Source: Mallotus nudiflorus | Taxonomy: Eukaryota > Streptophyta > Magnoliopsida > Malpighiales > Euphorbiaceae | Assembly (NCBI GenBank): GCA_947683625.1 | Contig: CANTUR010000344.1 | Location: 496,001 to 560,000, forward strand | Direction of reading: 5' to 3' | Length of the DNA stretch: 64,000 bases | Shown here: positions 1 to 10,994 of the stretch, piece by piece | How the letters are laid out: each line of letters begins with the position of its first letter | How positions within the stretch are numbered: the stretch's first letter is position 1 | Made by a program: the position numbers and the translations under genes | The notes under the pieces: model-generated | The model's input: the letters and a program-made list of their open reading frames with translations, nothing else | What the model was told of the DNA's origin: nothing | Databases searched by the model: none

Positions 1-57
1 CCAAATCTTCAAAGCAAAGATCACTGCAGCCATCTCAAGATCATGTGTAGGATAGTT

Positions 58-1833
58 CTACTCATGCTTCTTCAATTGCCTCGAAGCATAGGCTATCACC
101 CTTCCATTCTGCATCAGCACACAACCAAGACCAATTCTAGAGGCATCACAGTAAACTGTGAACTTATCCACACTATTAGGCAAAGCTAACACTGGCACTG
201 TGGTCAACTTCTCCTTCAACAACTGAAAACTGTTCTCACAAGCTTCTGACCACTCGAATCTAACATTCATCTGAGTCAAGCGAGTCATAGGGGCTGCTAT
301 CCTGGAAAAATCCTGCACAAACCGCCTATAATACCCGGCTAAACCCAGAAAACTCCGAATCTCTGCAACAGAAGTAGGTCTAGGCCATTCAGATACTGCC
401 TCAACCTTCTGTGGATCAACCTGAATACCTTCTTTAGACACTACGTGTCCAAGAAAAGAAACACTCTCCATCCAGAAATCACACTTCGAGAATTTAGCAT
501 AAAGCTGATGATCTCTCAGTGTCTGTAGTACAATCCTCAAATGATATACATGCTCTTCCATACTCCTTGAATATACCAGTATATCATCAATGAAGACTAC
601 CACAAACTGATCCACATACGGTCTGAATACTCTGTTCATCAGATCCATAAAAGCTACTGGTGCATTAGTCAAACCAAAAGACATCACCAGAAACTCATAA
701 TGACCATATCTAGTGCGAAAAGCTGTCTTAGGAATATCAGCTTCACTAGTCCGCAGCTGATGATAACCCGACCTCAAGTCAACCTTGGAAAAGAACTGTG
801 CACCCTGTAGCTGATCAAACAAATCATCTATCCTCGGGAGAGGATACTTGTTCTTCACTGTCACCTTATTCAACTCTCTATAGTCAATGCACAGTCTCAG
901 GGTACCATCCTTCTTCTTCACAAACAAGACTGGTGCACCCCAAGGAGAAACACTAGGTCTAATAAAACCCTTATCCAACAACTCTTGCAACTTCTCCTTC
1001 AACTCTCTCAACTCTGTAGGAGCCATACGATAGGGCGGCATAGATATAGGAGTAGTACCTGGAACCACATCTATACAGAACTCAATCTCTCTATGAGGTG
1101 GTAAACCTGGCAACTCCTTGGGAAAAACATCAGGAAACTCACAAGCAACAGGAACATCTGTGAGTGACAACTTCTCCACTGACGTATCCCTGACCAATGC
1201 CAAATATCCCTGACAACCCTTCTTCAATAACTTCCTAGCTGAAATAGCAGAAATAAGATTCTGAGGTGCTGAACTCCTATCACCAACAAACTTAAAATCT
1301 TCTTCACCAGGAATTCTAAAAGTCACCTCCTTATTCCTGTAATCTACCACGGCAAAATGCTGAGATAACCAATCCATTCCCAAAATAACATCAAACTCCA
1401 TCACATCCAGTAAAATCAAATCAGCGGGTAATTCTCTATCTCCCACGAGAACTGGACAACCAGAAAGAACAATATCGGTGTCCAAAGAATCGCTCAGAGG
1501 AGTGGCAACAGACAAAGGAAAAGCCATCCTCGAAGCTTGCCAACAAGATTTAGAAGCAAAAACAGGAGAAATAAATGAATGCGTGGCACCCGGATCAAAC
1601 AAAACCCATGCATCCAGGTAACAAACAGAAACAATACCTGCCACGACTGCATTAGATGCCTGAGCATCCTGCTGAGTCAGATGGAAGACTCTCACCTGGC
1701 CTCGACCTCCCTGCTGACTGGTAAAAGCCTGGCCAACACCTCTGGCACCTCCTCTAGTACCTCTACCACGACTCTGTTGTGGAACAAACTGAGTAGAACT
1801 CTGATGCTGGGCTGGTGGCAACTGAAATGGCAC
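58..1833 (-). CDS. pol: Pol: aspartic protease, reverse transcriptase, start of RNase H
   Basis: Pol part of the element at 1-6389, 591 residues. A basic Gly/Arg-rich stretch (about 20-45) is followed by the protease motif LFDPGATHSFIS (about 78-89), where plant gypsy elements have DSG or DPG. Reverse transcriptase spans about 240-480, with the first catalytic Asp in SKVDLRSGYHQ (near 351) and the FIDD box at 414-417. RNase H begins near 540 (YCDASRIGLG). The frame is the same as gag, from which a single TAG at 1879-1881 separates it. It ends at a TAG at 58-60, but the frame continues beyond as NYPTHDLEMAAVIFALKIW, the normal RNase H continuation. The stop is therefore a nonsense mutation inside the domain. 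The listed start is simply the first Met after the upstream stop. Integrase is outside the window. Confidence 0.92.
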   Translation of the reverse strand: MPFQLPPAQHQSSTQFVPQQSRGRGTRGGARGVGQAFTSQQGGRGQVRVFHLTQQDAQASNAVVAGIVSVCYLDAWVLFDPGATHSFISPVFASKSCWQASRMAFPLSVATPLSDSLDTDIVLSGCPVLVGDRELPADLILLDVMEFDVILGMDWLSQHFAVVDYRNKEVTFRIPGEEDFKFVGDRSSAPQNLISAISARKLLKKGCQGYLALVRDTSVEKLSLTDVPVACEFPDVFPKELPGLPPHREIEFCIDVVPGTTPISMPPYRMAPTELRELKEKLQELLDKGFIRPSVSPWGAPVLFVKKKDGTLRLCIDYRELNKVTVKNKYPLPRIDDLFDQLQGAQFFSKVDLRSGYHQLRTSEADIPKTAFRTRYGHYEFLVMSFGLTNAPVAFMDLMNRVFRPYVDQFVVVFIDDILVYSRSMEEHVYHLRIVLQTLRDHQLYAKFSKCDFWMESVSFLGHVVSKEGIQVDPQKVEAVSEWPRPTSVAEIRSFLGLAGYYRRFVQDFSRIAAPMTRLTQMNVRFEWSEACENSFQLLKEKLTTVPVLALPNSVDKFTVYCDASRIGLGCVLMQNGRVIAYASRQLKKHE

Positions 1834-1878
1834 GGGTGCTGCACTAGCAATCGATTGCTGTGGAAATCGCAGAATCTG

Positions 1879-3066
1879 CTACTGCTGATACCCGGAATAA
1901 GGACACGATCTGGCAAAATGTCCTGTCTGCCCGCATCTAAAACATGTCAGTGGTGTCAGATAACACGGTCCCTGATGGACTCTACCACAAGTCTGGCAAA
2001 CGCTGGTAGTTGATCCAGAACTACGACCACTGCTGCTGCTCGAAGCACCTGACCCAAATCTGAACGATCTACGCTGACCTCCACGGCCATGTCTATTGCT
2101 CCGATGCACTCGCTGCTGCTGTCTCTGACTCTGCTGAGTCGGACCTCGCTGCTGACTACTCGATCCAACATGAAAACTCGAATATGGAGTAGCCTGCAAT
2201 CCACTCGACTGAACTCCCAACTGGTAGTAATCAGGCATCGCTCCCTGCCTAACTAACCTCAACTCAATCTCCTTAGCCAACTCAATCATAGACTCGAGAG
2301 TAAGACCTGCTGTAGGCATACCAGCAAAAGCTGAACCTAAACCAGTAACATACTTAGTAACCGCGAAATACTGATCTCGCATCAGATCCTCAGCATATCT
2401 ACCCAGACGAAGAAACTCTCGGGTATACTCCTCTACAGATCGATCTCCATGAGAAATACTGGTCAGTCGAAGACGATAGCTCAAACGAAGAGGCTCTGGA
2501 TAGAATCTCCTCATGAATTGCTCTCGAAACTGAGCCCATGTCATCGTCATCATATAGGGCTGGATCATCTGAATGAACCAATCTAGAGCTGGTCCCTCAA
2601 CAGACAACTCAACAATCATGATCCGCTGGTACTCGGTATGAGCAGTCCGAGTCCTAGTCTCAATCGCATGCAGAAAATCTAAAGGATCAGAAGTACCATC
2701 AAAAGTAATCCTACCAACTCGGGCATAGAACAAAGCTACCTCAGGGTCAGACATACCCTGCTGATAGGCAGGCTGAACAGGCTGAACAACAGGAGGAACA
2801 GGAACATCAAACTCAGGCTCAACAGGCTCCTCGTCCTGTAACTCTCTCTGCCTACGGCGACCTGTCGCTCCTCGAGGTCTACCTCTGCCACGACCTCTAC
2901 GTCTAACTGGCGGCTCAGGAGGTAAAACCTCATCCTGAAAAGACTCATCATCCTCGGCCTCAACGACCGGTGGAGCGACACACGCTCGCCTCCTTATACT
3001 GAAAAGACAAACGGAAAGATTCAGACAAAACAGACAACGGAGGAATAACGCTGAAAACCACAGCAA
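1879..3066 (-). CDS. gag: Gag polyprotein with CCHC zinc knuckle
   Basis: Capsid/nucleocapsid protein of the element at 1-6389, 395 residues. An acidic and basic N-terminal part (about 30-90) precedes the retrotransposon gag capsid domain (about 110-260, with FDGTSDPLDFLHAIE, ALDWFIQMIQ and FREQFMRRFYPEPLR). A Gln/Ser/Arg-rich linker follows, then the zinc knuckle CFRCGQTGHFARSC (375-388), a perfect CX2CX4HX4C. The frame ends at TAG 1879-1881 inside a run of CAG codons and reopens at once as pol. Tekay-type elements usually encode one gag-pol polyprotein, so this stop is either a CAG-to-TAG mutation or, less likely, a read-through site. The first Met (3066) gives an unusually hydrophobic start, so the true start may be further downstream. 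Confidence 0.9.
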   Translation of the reverse strand: MLWFSALFLRCLFCLNLSVCLFSIRRRACVAPPVVEAEDDESFQDEVLPPEPPVRRRGRGRGRPRGATGRRRQRELQDEEPVEPEFDVPVPPVVQPVQPAYQQGMSDPEVALFYARVGRITFDGTSDPLDFLHAIETRTRTAHTEYQRIMIVELSVEGPALDWFIQMIQPYMMTMTWAQFREQFMRRFYPEPLRLSYRLRLTSISHGDRSVEEYTREFLRLGRYAEDLMRDQYFAVTKYVTGLGSAFAGMPTAGLTLESMIELAKEIELRLVRQGAMPDYYQLGVQSSGLQATPYSSFHVGSSSQQRGPTQQSQRQQQRVHRSNRHGRGGQRRSFRFGSGASSSSSGRSSGSTTSVCQTCGRVHQGPCYLTPLTCFRCGQTGHFARSCPYSGYQQ

Positions 3067-3178
3067 GGAATACTTATCAAGACATACTCGAACCTAATAC
3101 ACTGCAGTAGTTCAACAGAAAACACAACTTAAAAACTAGGGCCACAACTCACATAACTAAGCCCTGACACAGAACTCC

Positions 3179-3190
3179 GCTCTGATACCA
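3179..3190 (-). other. Primer binding site, initiator tRNA-Met type
   Basis: On the minus strand this reads TGGTATCAGAGC, complementary to the 3' end of plant initiator tRNA-Met. It lies four bases inside the LTR edge at 3195, the usual place for priming minus-strand DNA synthesis. Confidence 0.93.
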
Positions 3191-3896
3191 ACTTTGTCAC
3201 GACCCAAAACAGGGGCCATGACTGGCGCTAGGGAACGGGAATTCTTTCGAATCCGGAACCCGTAGCAAGCCTAAAAAAAATAAAATAAATCATGCCATAA
3301 CAACAGTAATCATATAATATGCAGCAGAAATAAAAATCATAAATATAATGATAACACTTCATCATTGGATTTGAATCAAATCTCATCACATATATAAAAT
3401 CTCTTTAATACAAATCCAGTTTCAACATAATACATCTCTTTTAAAATAAAATACATGAAATCCACTACTTTAATTCACAACTACTGCAGTGTCTAGAATA
3501 AATAAATAAGACTCAAGTAGACAATTTACATAAAGAAGCCGGGGCAGAAGAAATCCGGTGTATCGACCTGCTACTGAGGTCTGAAGAAGTTGACTCTCCT
3601 GAAAAATAGTCAACGGAGGGGAGTCAGACCTCACTGAGTGAATTACTATAATATATACATACACACTAAGTGATAATGCATACAGTCAACAATATATATA
3701 TAATATGTATATATACAGATAATTGCACACAGATGCAATAAAATCATTTTATATATTTTCGTTAAAAATCATCTTTTATGAAGGATCACATAGAACCCTA
3801 GAATATCGCAACCTCGGAAAAATAGTGTTAGACAACACTCTAGCCACATAGGCTCACTTATTCCAAAATATATCCACTTAATCCATTTAGACAGTA

Positions 3897-3991
3897 GACT
3901 GGCCCCGAGACACTAAGTCAACCGAGCTCCAGCAGTCTGACTGCCAGTGTGATTGGCCCCGAGACACTTGGTCAACCGAGCTCCAGCAATC
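3897..3991. repeat. Two-copy direct repeat inside LTR
   Basis: Two imperfect copies of a module containing TGGCCCCGAGACACT, a GTCAACCGAGCTCCAGCA stretch and a CAGTCTG or CAATCAC end. The same two copies occur in the solo LTR at about 25744-25840. A related module occurs three times in the second-family LTR at 56672-56865. Confidence 0.75.
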
Positions 3992-5927
3992 ACACCCACA
4001 AACCACATCTCACACATATTAATAATCACATCCAATCAATATCCACAAATAAGTTAGTATTATAGCCTAAATACTATAGGCGTACCGGTACGTACTCGGT
4101 CCTAGTGCTGCCCACTAGGTAGCACGTTCTATCGATATCCTTCATTAATAAATAAATCATTCATTCACAAAAATAAATGATGCATGAATTTAAATGAAAC
4201 AACAATATAAACCATATATATATCGAAAATATACCAAAAGTAAACCGGGTATATTTCGAGTATATATACGTCAAATGAATTCAGTCAAATTATAAATTAA
4301 GTTGGAAATATATTTAAAAACATTTTTTAAATATATTTTATTTACAAAACATGCATATAATTTAATATATACCAAAAATATACTTAAATACAAATCACAT
4401 TATTTATGCATTCTAATCAAAATAAAACATATATTTCTAAATCATGCACCCTAAGCATATATATATAGTATAGTAACTCACCTAATGCGCTTCACGAGAC
4501 GGGTCCGACAGGCCTGGTCCACTAGCCCTCGGTCTCGGCGCAACTAAACAAGAAATAAGTAATCGACATCAGAATAAACCTAACAGAAATCCTAGAATTC
4601 GATCTAGAGTATTAAACACAGAATCAGAATTTAGGGTTCGACTGGATATCACGTTTTACGAGAATTCTACCAAAAATCCGACAGAACCTGCCCTGTAAAA
4701 CGGACATCTCTTTACTCAAAAGAGTAGAGCCGACCCTGCAAAGAAATACACTTCGAGAAATAGGCTCAACACAATCAAAATCCGACGGTCGGACTCCAAA
4801 CTACAGTCCACCGACCGGGGTCCACAAACACAGAATAATTCCAGATATACCAAAAATATCCTTAAATCACAGAAATACATTTTATAAGTAGAAATTACAT
4901 AATTAACCTTTAAACACTGTAAAAACCGAATAAAACTCATTTTATTAGAAAAACCGTATATTATATATATAATTGAAAATAATTCACGAAAAATAGTTTT
5001 AATTAGTTAAAAACACTAAATAATTTATAGAAATCATTTTTATACCTTAAATAACTATTAAAACCAATTAAATTACATTTTTAGCCAATTTAGGGTAAAA
5101 TTACCAAAATACCCCTATATATAAATATACTATAATTACTTAAAAAATTCATCAAAAATCATACAATTATCCAAAATTAATTTTCTCAACATATTTATCA
5201 ATAATTAAACTCAATTAACCAATTAAATTCAATTAAAAATACATTTAACCCTAATTTTCCAAATTCACATAAACTTCAATAATTAAAAATAAATACTTAA
5301 AAATTCATAAAAATTCCAAATAAATTCCTATAATTCATTTCATCACCTAATTCAACCATAAACTCCAATTTCATAATTTTAATAATTAATTTCCGAAAAT
5401 TAGAAAATAATATTAAAATATTCAAAAATACCCAAAAATCCAAAAAATCTCCAAAAATTCTACAAAAATTCACACATGTAGATTAAGCTACTAGGATCAA
5501 CATTTGTGAAGGGAGTTTTCATGAATCAACCAATTCGAAGCTCAAAAAAATCAAAAACCCTAATAGGCCGAAATTGAAAATTCGAAACCTAAGCAAATCT
5601 AGACCAATTCAGCTCAAACCAAAGCTAGAATCACACTCACCGGAGCTCAAGGAGAAGAAAGAGACCGGCGGTGTTGAAAACGGTGGCTGGAATCGGTGTG
5701 AACGACGGTGGATCGATTTTCGGCTTCTCCGGCCAAAATCGACTTCCAGACGTCGGAAACGGCTACCTCAGGCGGCGGAAATGGTTGGGAAAGGCGGTGG
5801 CACACCGGACGGCACTCCCACAGTGAAGAAACGGCGTGACAGACGTCCGGACGGCGAGGAGAAGGATCGGGAGGAAGAAGGAGACTCGGGGGCAAATGTG
5901 TAATTTTCCAAACTTTTTATTTTTTTG

Positions 5928-5955
5928 ATGTATATATGTATATATATATACTTTA
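5928..5955 (-). promoter_or_regulatory. Candidate LTR TATA region
   Basis: A TATATATA cluster lies just upstream, in minus-strand sense, of the GC-rich block of the LTR. The same arrangement recurs at about 27800-27830 in the solo LTR and about 58840-58862 in the second family. It is a plausible core promoter by position only; no start site can be seen. Confidence 0.25.
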
Positions 5956-6391
5956 CACTATATAATAAAATAATATTAAATTACACACATCAAATATACA
6001 CCACACACATAAAATTTAATATTTTAACAATTTATACTAAATAAAATTAATTAAATAACAATAAAACAAATAAATAACTAATAAAATATTAGGGTAATAA
6101 TAAACCCTAATTAAATAAATATACACACATGTAGGCTTTATTTAATATTTTAAAAATACGTATGAATCCATGCAAGTCCGAAAATATATTTAAAATATTT
6201 ACGTGAAAATTTCCCCGAAAATGCAAGTCCCGGGAAAATTTTACGTAAAGTACTGTAGATAAAACACAGTATTAAAAATAGGTTTTAAATACATATTAAC
6301 TCGTAAAAATACCATATAAAATACAGAAATTATTGACACTGCATATCCCGGTACAGTGTAAAAATATTTTAAAAACATGAGATATTACAGT

Positions 6392-7602
6392 TACAAAGTG
6401 CCTAAATTTGTACAGTTCTCTGGTGAGGAAAAACATCAATCTTCAATTAAACATGTAGCCCAATTCATAATACAATGAGACATCGGCTAATGACTTTTAG
6501 AGGTTGAGACTCTTTGATAATTCTTTGACTAAATCGACCATTACTTGGTACACACAATTGCTTTCTAATTCCATAACTACTTGGAAAGACTTAGAGGAAA
6601 AATTCCATATGGAATTTTATAGGGCCAGACCCAATATATCTTGGGCCAATTTGGTTAGAATTTTGCAATTATTAAGAGATTTCGTGGAACAATACATAAT
6701 GTAGTTCCGCAAACTTAGGACTCAGTGTATTTCGGTCATCAATGAGGTCAAATGTGTCCATATGGTTGTTAGGGGACTTAACTATTCTATGAGGGAGTAC
6801 TTTGAGGGACACCATTTCAGAGACTTATTTGAGCTAACCACTCGGGCTGCTAGTTAAGAAAGGTTGCTCAAAGAAAAAGACTAAAAAAGGTCTTCTTTAA
6901 AAGGGACTTATTATTATAACCCTTATGATATATCGACCATTAATGAGGAGTATAAGACTGACTCCAATGATGAGACCATCAATGTGGTCGAGTATGTTAG
7001 GACCAAGCCTAATGAATGTTAGGCCCTTAAGAGGCCGACGACAATAGAAAAAAGGAAGAAAAATCCCAAGGAAAATCAAATAGCCAAGGAGTACTCTTTT
7101 GACCTTACTAAGGCCAATAAGATCTTTGATGCCCTAATCAAAGATGGCCAAATTAAACTATTTGATGGTCATATTATTCCTCCTCATAAGGATCGAGTTG
7201 GTAAAGAATATTGTAAGTGGCATAATTTTTGGAGACATACAACTAACAAATGTGTCATTTTTAGGAATATTATTCAGAAAGCCATTTATGATGGCAAGCT
7301 TTTATTCCCAGCAAAGGGGAAGGCCTAGATTATCAGTGTGATATTCCCTCAAATATCTTGCAATATGATTTCTCCTAAAGATGTTAAGGTCTTTGGTGCA
7401 AGGAAGGGTGAACCATGGACTCCTAGTCAGCCTAGAGTTAGAGTAGAGCTAAAACTCCCGAAAGCAAAAGATGAAGGAGAGGACTCAAAGGTGAACAAGG
7501 AGGTCACTGTCATTCATAAAGAAGAAGTAACATGTCCGACCTGTAAGCATTCTTTCAAGTACACTCCCAAAAAGCACAGCAGATCTCCAAGACATGTGAA
7601 AT
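6392..7602 (+). pseudogene. gag: Degenerate gag of Tat-lineage element
   Basis: Starts abruptly at the nested insertion with YKVPKFVQFSGEE, the usual opening of the capsid region in this lineage. It continues through LRLFDNSLTKSTITWYTQL, WKDLEEKFHMEFYR and REYFEGHHFRDLFELTTRAA with interspersed stops. Further on, about 7150-7325 encodes IKLFDGHIIPPHKDRVGKEY and a Cys/His stretch YCKWHNFWRHTTNKC, the zinc-binding part of gag in these elements. A CPTCKH motif follows near 7540. At least one frameshift is needed, since the longer frames at 6504-6704, 7144-7341 and 7338-7604 are in different registers or separated by stops. It cannot make a working protein. Confidence 0.8.
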
Positions 7603-8209
7603 GAGACTAACAAGGTTCCACTAATCAGTTAAAAGAAGCTAATGTGACACCTTTGGCTAATGGAACAAGCCGATCGCACTTATCTATGAGGCAAAGGATA
7701 AAAGATAAATAAGACAAGACTTCCCCAAGTCATAAATGCCATTCGCTAAATTGGCCAAATGCTAGGACTTTTAAGCCAAAGGCAACTAAGGACTGGCAAA
7801 AGCATAAGCCCAAGAATGATGTTTTTAAGAGGGTATGGTATCCTAACAAAGATGGGGGGGGGGATCAATATGACCAAGACCCATAAAAGGAGAATGCAGA
7901 GGCTTTACCAATTAGCTAGGCAAAATCATGAACCATCGGCCTCTAGCAGTTTAGTAAGAAGGCCTAGAGCAGACACAGTGGTACTGGTCTACAAAAGAAG
8001 GCAAAATCAAGGATGGTCTACTTCCTTTACCATCACCAAAAGGAGAACTCTTGGGCTCTGTTGTCAATGTTATAACTCTACCAAATAACTTCAAACCAAA
8101 GCTTGGCCAAAGATCCACTTTGGATGGGGATGTTATCACCCTTGATGATTAAGAGCTGGACGACAAATGGGGGGCATTCTTAACCATCCCATAGCCTAAC
8201 ATCCTGATG

Positions 8210-8525
8210 ACCAGGCATATTCGGCCACTGTATATTAAGGTCAACTTCAATGGAGTGGAAATTAAGAGAGTTCTAATAGACAACGGTGTTGGAGTCAATA
8301 TTCTACCACTCCAAACTCTAAAGAAAATTGAGCTATAACTTAAGGACCTTAAGAAAATTGATGTTGTGATGACAGATTTTGCAGGACATGGTCGAGCTAC
8401 TGAATGTCAAAGTAAGTAGACATGAGTCACAAGGGGGATTATTCGTTATGGATGTGAAAACCAATTATAATGTGCTTTTGGGCAAGGATTGGATTCACTC
8501 TAATGCTTGTGTGCCTTTTTCACTA
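8210..8525 (+). pseudogene. pol: Degenerate aspartic protease domain
   Basis: Contains RPLYIKVNFNGVEIKRVLID followed by NGVGVNILPLQTLKKIE, the active-site region (D-N-G where functional relatives have D-N/S-G), and later NYNVLLGKDWIHSNACVPF-like sequence at about 8460-8520, the usual end of the fold. In-frame stops interrupt it (for example after KKIEL). The family-level reading is based on motif order next to reverse transcriptase. Confidence 0.72.
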
Positions 8526-9035
8526 CATTAAATGTTATTCATTTTGAGGCCTAAAGGATAAGTGGAAGTAATCCATGGTGACCCCACCCATTCAGGGAAG
8601 AGGCCTTTTATGTAAAGGCTATAATGTACTTGCCTCATTTTACTAGGTTCAAGAAGGGCTCTAAGCTAAATATTTCAATGGGTCAGCCTGCAGTAGTTGC
8701 AGCAGGAGAAGTTGGCTGATCAATTATTACCAATGATGATACTGAAGCTACAAACCTCTTTAATCAATAGGCAAGTCCAATCAGTTGAGTGTATCTTTAA
8801 AGAAGAATAGCAGGATCCCATATGCCGATTGAAAGTTGATGATATGTGCATCCCCGCTAGTAAGTTGGGAGATGGTCCTATTGAAACCTCAGATATGCTG
8901 AAGGAAATCAATTTATAGACTGAGGCCGATAAATAACCAGTCTACATTATCTCCTAACTTAGCTCAAAATTTAAAGAAAGGAAGGTGAAAGTTATTGAAG
9001 AACTATTTCACCTGGACATACAAGTAGATGCCTAA

Positions 9036-9850
9036 TCTTGACCGACATCTGGTAGAACATGAGTTTCCAATCAAGCCTACTTATTGGCCTCAAATTCAAC
9101 CTCCTATAAGAATGTCTAGGGATGTAGAGAAGTTGATCACCGATGAAATCAAAAGGCTCACTACAACAGGGTTTATCATAAAAGCATAGTAAACCTAGTG
9201 ACTGTCAAATATAGTCCTTATAGTAAAGAAGAATAAAAAGATTAGGGTATGTATTAACTTCAGGAATCTGAACCTCACAACTCCCAAAGACAAGTATCCT
9301 ATACCCATGGTTGTTATGCTCATCGACGATGCATTAGGCCATTACATCCTCAGCCTTATGGACGGTCACTTAGGCTATAATCAAATAAAAATCAAAAAGA
9401 CCAATGTGAGTAAGATGACTTTTAGGTGTCTTGGTGTGCTTGGGATCTACGAGTGGATTGTAATGCCATTCAGTCTTAAAAATGCTAGCACTACATATTA
9501 ATGAGTGATGCATGACATCTTCAACTCATTGATTGGGGACTTCATAGAAGTATATATAAATGATGTGATTGTCAAGTCTAAGGTTGATGAATAACATTTA
9601 GCCCATTTAACGAAGACATTCAAAAGAATTAGGCTCCATTGACTTAAGATGAACCCTCTCAAGTGTGCATTTGGAGTATCAATAACTCATTTTCTAGGAT
9701 TCTTGGTGCACCAAAATGGGGTGGAAGTAGATGCCAGCAAGACTAAAGTAATCATCCAAGCTACACTGCTTAAATACAAAAAAGAACTACAAAGGTTAAT
9801 TGGCTAAATCAATTACCTTAAGAGATTTATATCCAACATAGCAAGTTGAT
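9036..9850 (+). pseudogene. pol: Degenerate reverse transcriptase domain
   Basis: Reads HEFPIKPTYWPQIQPPIRMS, then IVLIVKKNKKIRVCINFRNL, KDKYPIPM, SLMDGHLGYNQIKIKKT, YEWIVMPFSLKNASTTY and NPLKCAFGVSITHFLGFLVH, the ordered reverse-transcriptase motifs of plant gypsy elements. The catalytic box reads VYINDVIVKS, with the first catalytic Asp replaced by Asn (YIDD to YIND), so it would be inactive even without its stops. Stops fall at glutamine positions of relatives (for example after the TTY motif). Confidence 0.85.
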
Positions 9851-10640
9851 TAAGGTTTTGGTCACCCCCATTAAAAATTAAAGACAGGGAGGAGTTTGTA
9901 TGGACATACAAATATAAGCATGCATTCGATCAGATCAAAGCAAACCTAACTCACCTACTAGTCATGACTACCCCTAGGCTGAATGAGCTTTTAATTCTTT
10001 ACATTTCAGCCTCAGAAACCTCTATAGGTAGTTTACTTACCCAGTTACAAACAGTTAATCTACCACCTCAGTCGAGCATTAACAGACACAGAGACGAGGT
10101 ACTCACCCATTAAAAAGATTAGCCTTTGTTTATACTTTATATGTTGTAAACTTAGATACTACTTGCTTTCTTTTATTGAATTGGTGATTAGCTTATTAGA
10201 TGTTGTTAAATACATACTATTAAGGTCGTTCCTTAGAAATCGGCTTGGTAAATGGGTTATGGCATTACCAAAGTTTGAAATACGTACCTCAGAAAGCTAT
10301 TAAAGGGCAGGTGTTAACAGACTTCTTAGCCAATCATCCTACATAGGAAATACTAGTTAACCTCAGTGAAGCTAAAAGATGGAGAGTTTGGTTTGATGGT
10401 TCAAGCGTGTCATCGGGTTCGGGGGTAGAGTGGTCTTAGAATCTCCCTAGGGTATTAAAATAAAGCTATCACTTTTGCTTGACTTTCTTTGTACTAATAA
10501 CTAGGTTGAGTATGAAGCACTTTTGATAGCACTTGATATCCTTATCGAACTTGGGGTGCATGGCATGGATATCTTTAGAGATTCAATGCTGGTTATGAAG
10601 CAATTCTCAAGAGAATATAGTGCGAATCGATCATACTAGG
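9851..10640 (+). pseudogene. pol: Degenerate RNase H and second (archaeal-type) RNase H
   Basis: The first RNase H remains as LLILYISASETSIGSLLTQ (about 9990-10035) and, near its end, LRNRLGKWVMALPKFEIR (about 10230-10290). A second RNase H follows from about 10380 with WRVWFDGSS and a later DNA stretch encoding FRDSMLVMKQF. The WxVWFDGSS opening of a separate domain before integrase is typical of the Tat/Ogre group. The region needs several frame changes and has many stops. Confidence 0.7.
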
Positions 10641-10994
10641 GCAACACATGATGAAAGGCTTTTCAAGAGCTCAACTCTAGTATCTAGAAAGGAAGTTTAA
10701 TGATGAAGCAAATGATTTAGTGCAATTGGGCTTTGGTTATAGGGATAAGATCCAATCTATCCAACATTGATCCGACCTTATTCATCTTTGCTACTAATGG
10801 CCAACGATCTTTGCTTACAGGTTGCTACCATTGATTTATAGGCTGATTGGAGGAGGGAAATCAAAAAATACCTTGACAACCCATCGCCATCAACCAAATG
10901 ACAAATCAGAGTCCTGGCAAGTAAGATGTTGTAAGTAGATGGAGAGCTATATAAAAGATTGATCTAGGGAGAACTACTAAGATGCATCAATCCT

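Larger units (their letters stand above)
1..6389 (-). mobile_element. Ty3/gypsy retrotransposon, Tekay/Del-like, left-truncated by window
   Basis: An LTR retrotransposon read on the minus strand. From its 5' end it has a 3.2-kb LTR (3195-6389), a primer site for initiator tRNA-Met, gag with a zinc knuckle, and pol with protease, reverse transcriptase and the start of RNase H. The rest of RNase H, integrase and the other LTR lie left of base 1. The long LTR, Met primer site and FIDDILVYS-type reverse transcriptase fit the Tekay/Del chromovirus lineage, which is an inference because the integrase chromodomain is out of view. The five bases after the LTR, GTTAC at 6390-6394, should recur at the unseen end. 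It sits inside the gag of the older plus-strand element. Only two stops interrupt gag-pol, so it is young. Confidence 0.93.
3195..6389 (-). repeat. 5' LTR (3195 bp) of the Tekay-like element
   Basis: Bounded by TGTCACGACCC on the plus strand and GATATTACA at the other end, so on the minus strand it starts TGTAATATC and ends GTGACA. It matches the solo LTR at 25040-28279 almost throughout by eye and more distantly the one at 56052-59205. It holds an AT-rich U3-like part, a GC-rich block at about 5640-5900, and a duplicated module at 3897-3991. Open frames in the GC-rich block (5574-5903 plus, 5647-5895 minus) are not conserved as protein with the sister LTR and are not called as genes. Confidence 0.93.

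Noticed and set aside
1579..2013. Plus-strand frame of 144 codons overlapping the gag-pol boundary
   Set aside because: It lies antisense to well-supported gag and pol and shows no motif; it is a by-product of their codon use.
5574..5903. Basic 109-codon frame in the GC-rich part of the LTR
   Set aside because: The sister LTR at 25040-28279 does not keep this frame, so it is more likely leader or promoter DNA than a gene.
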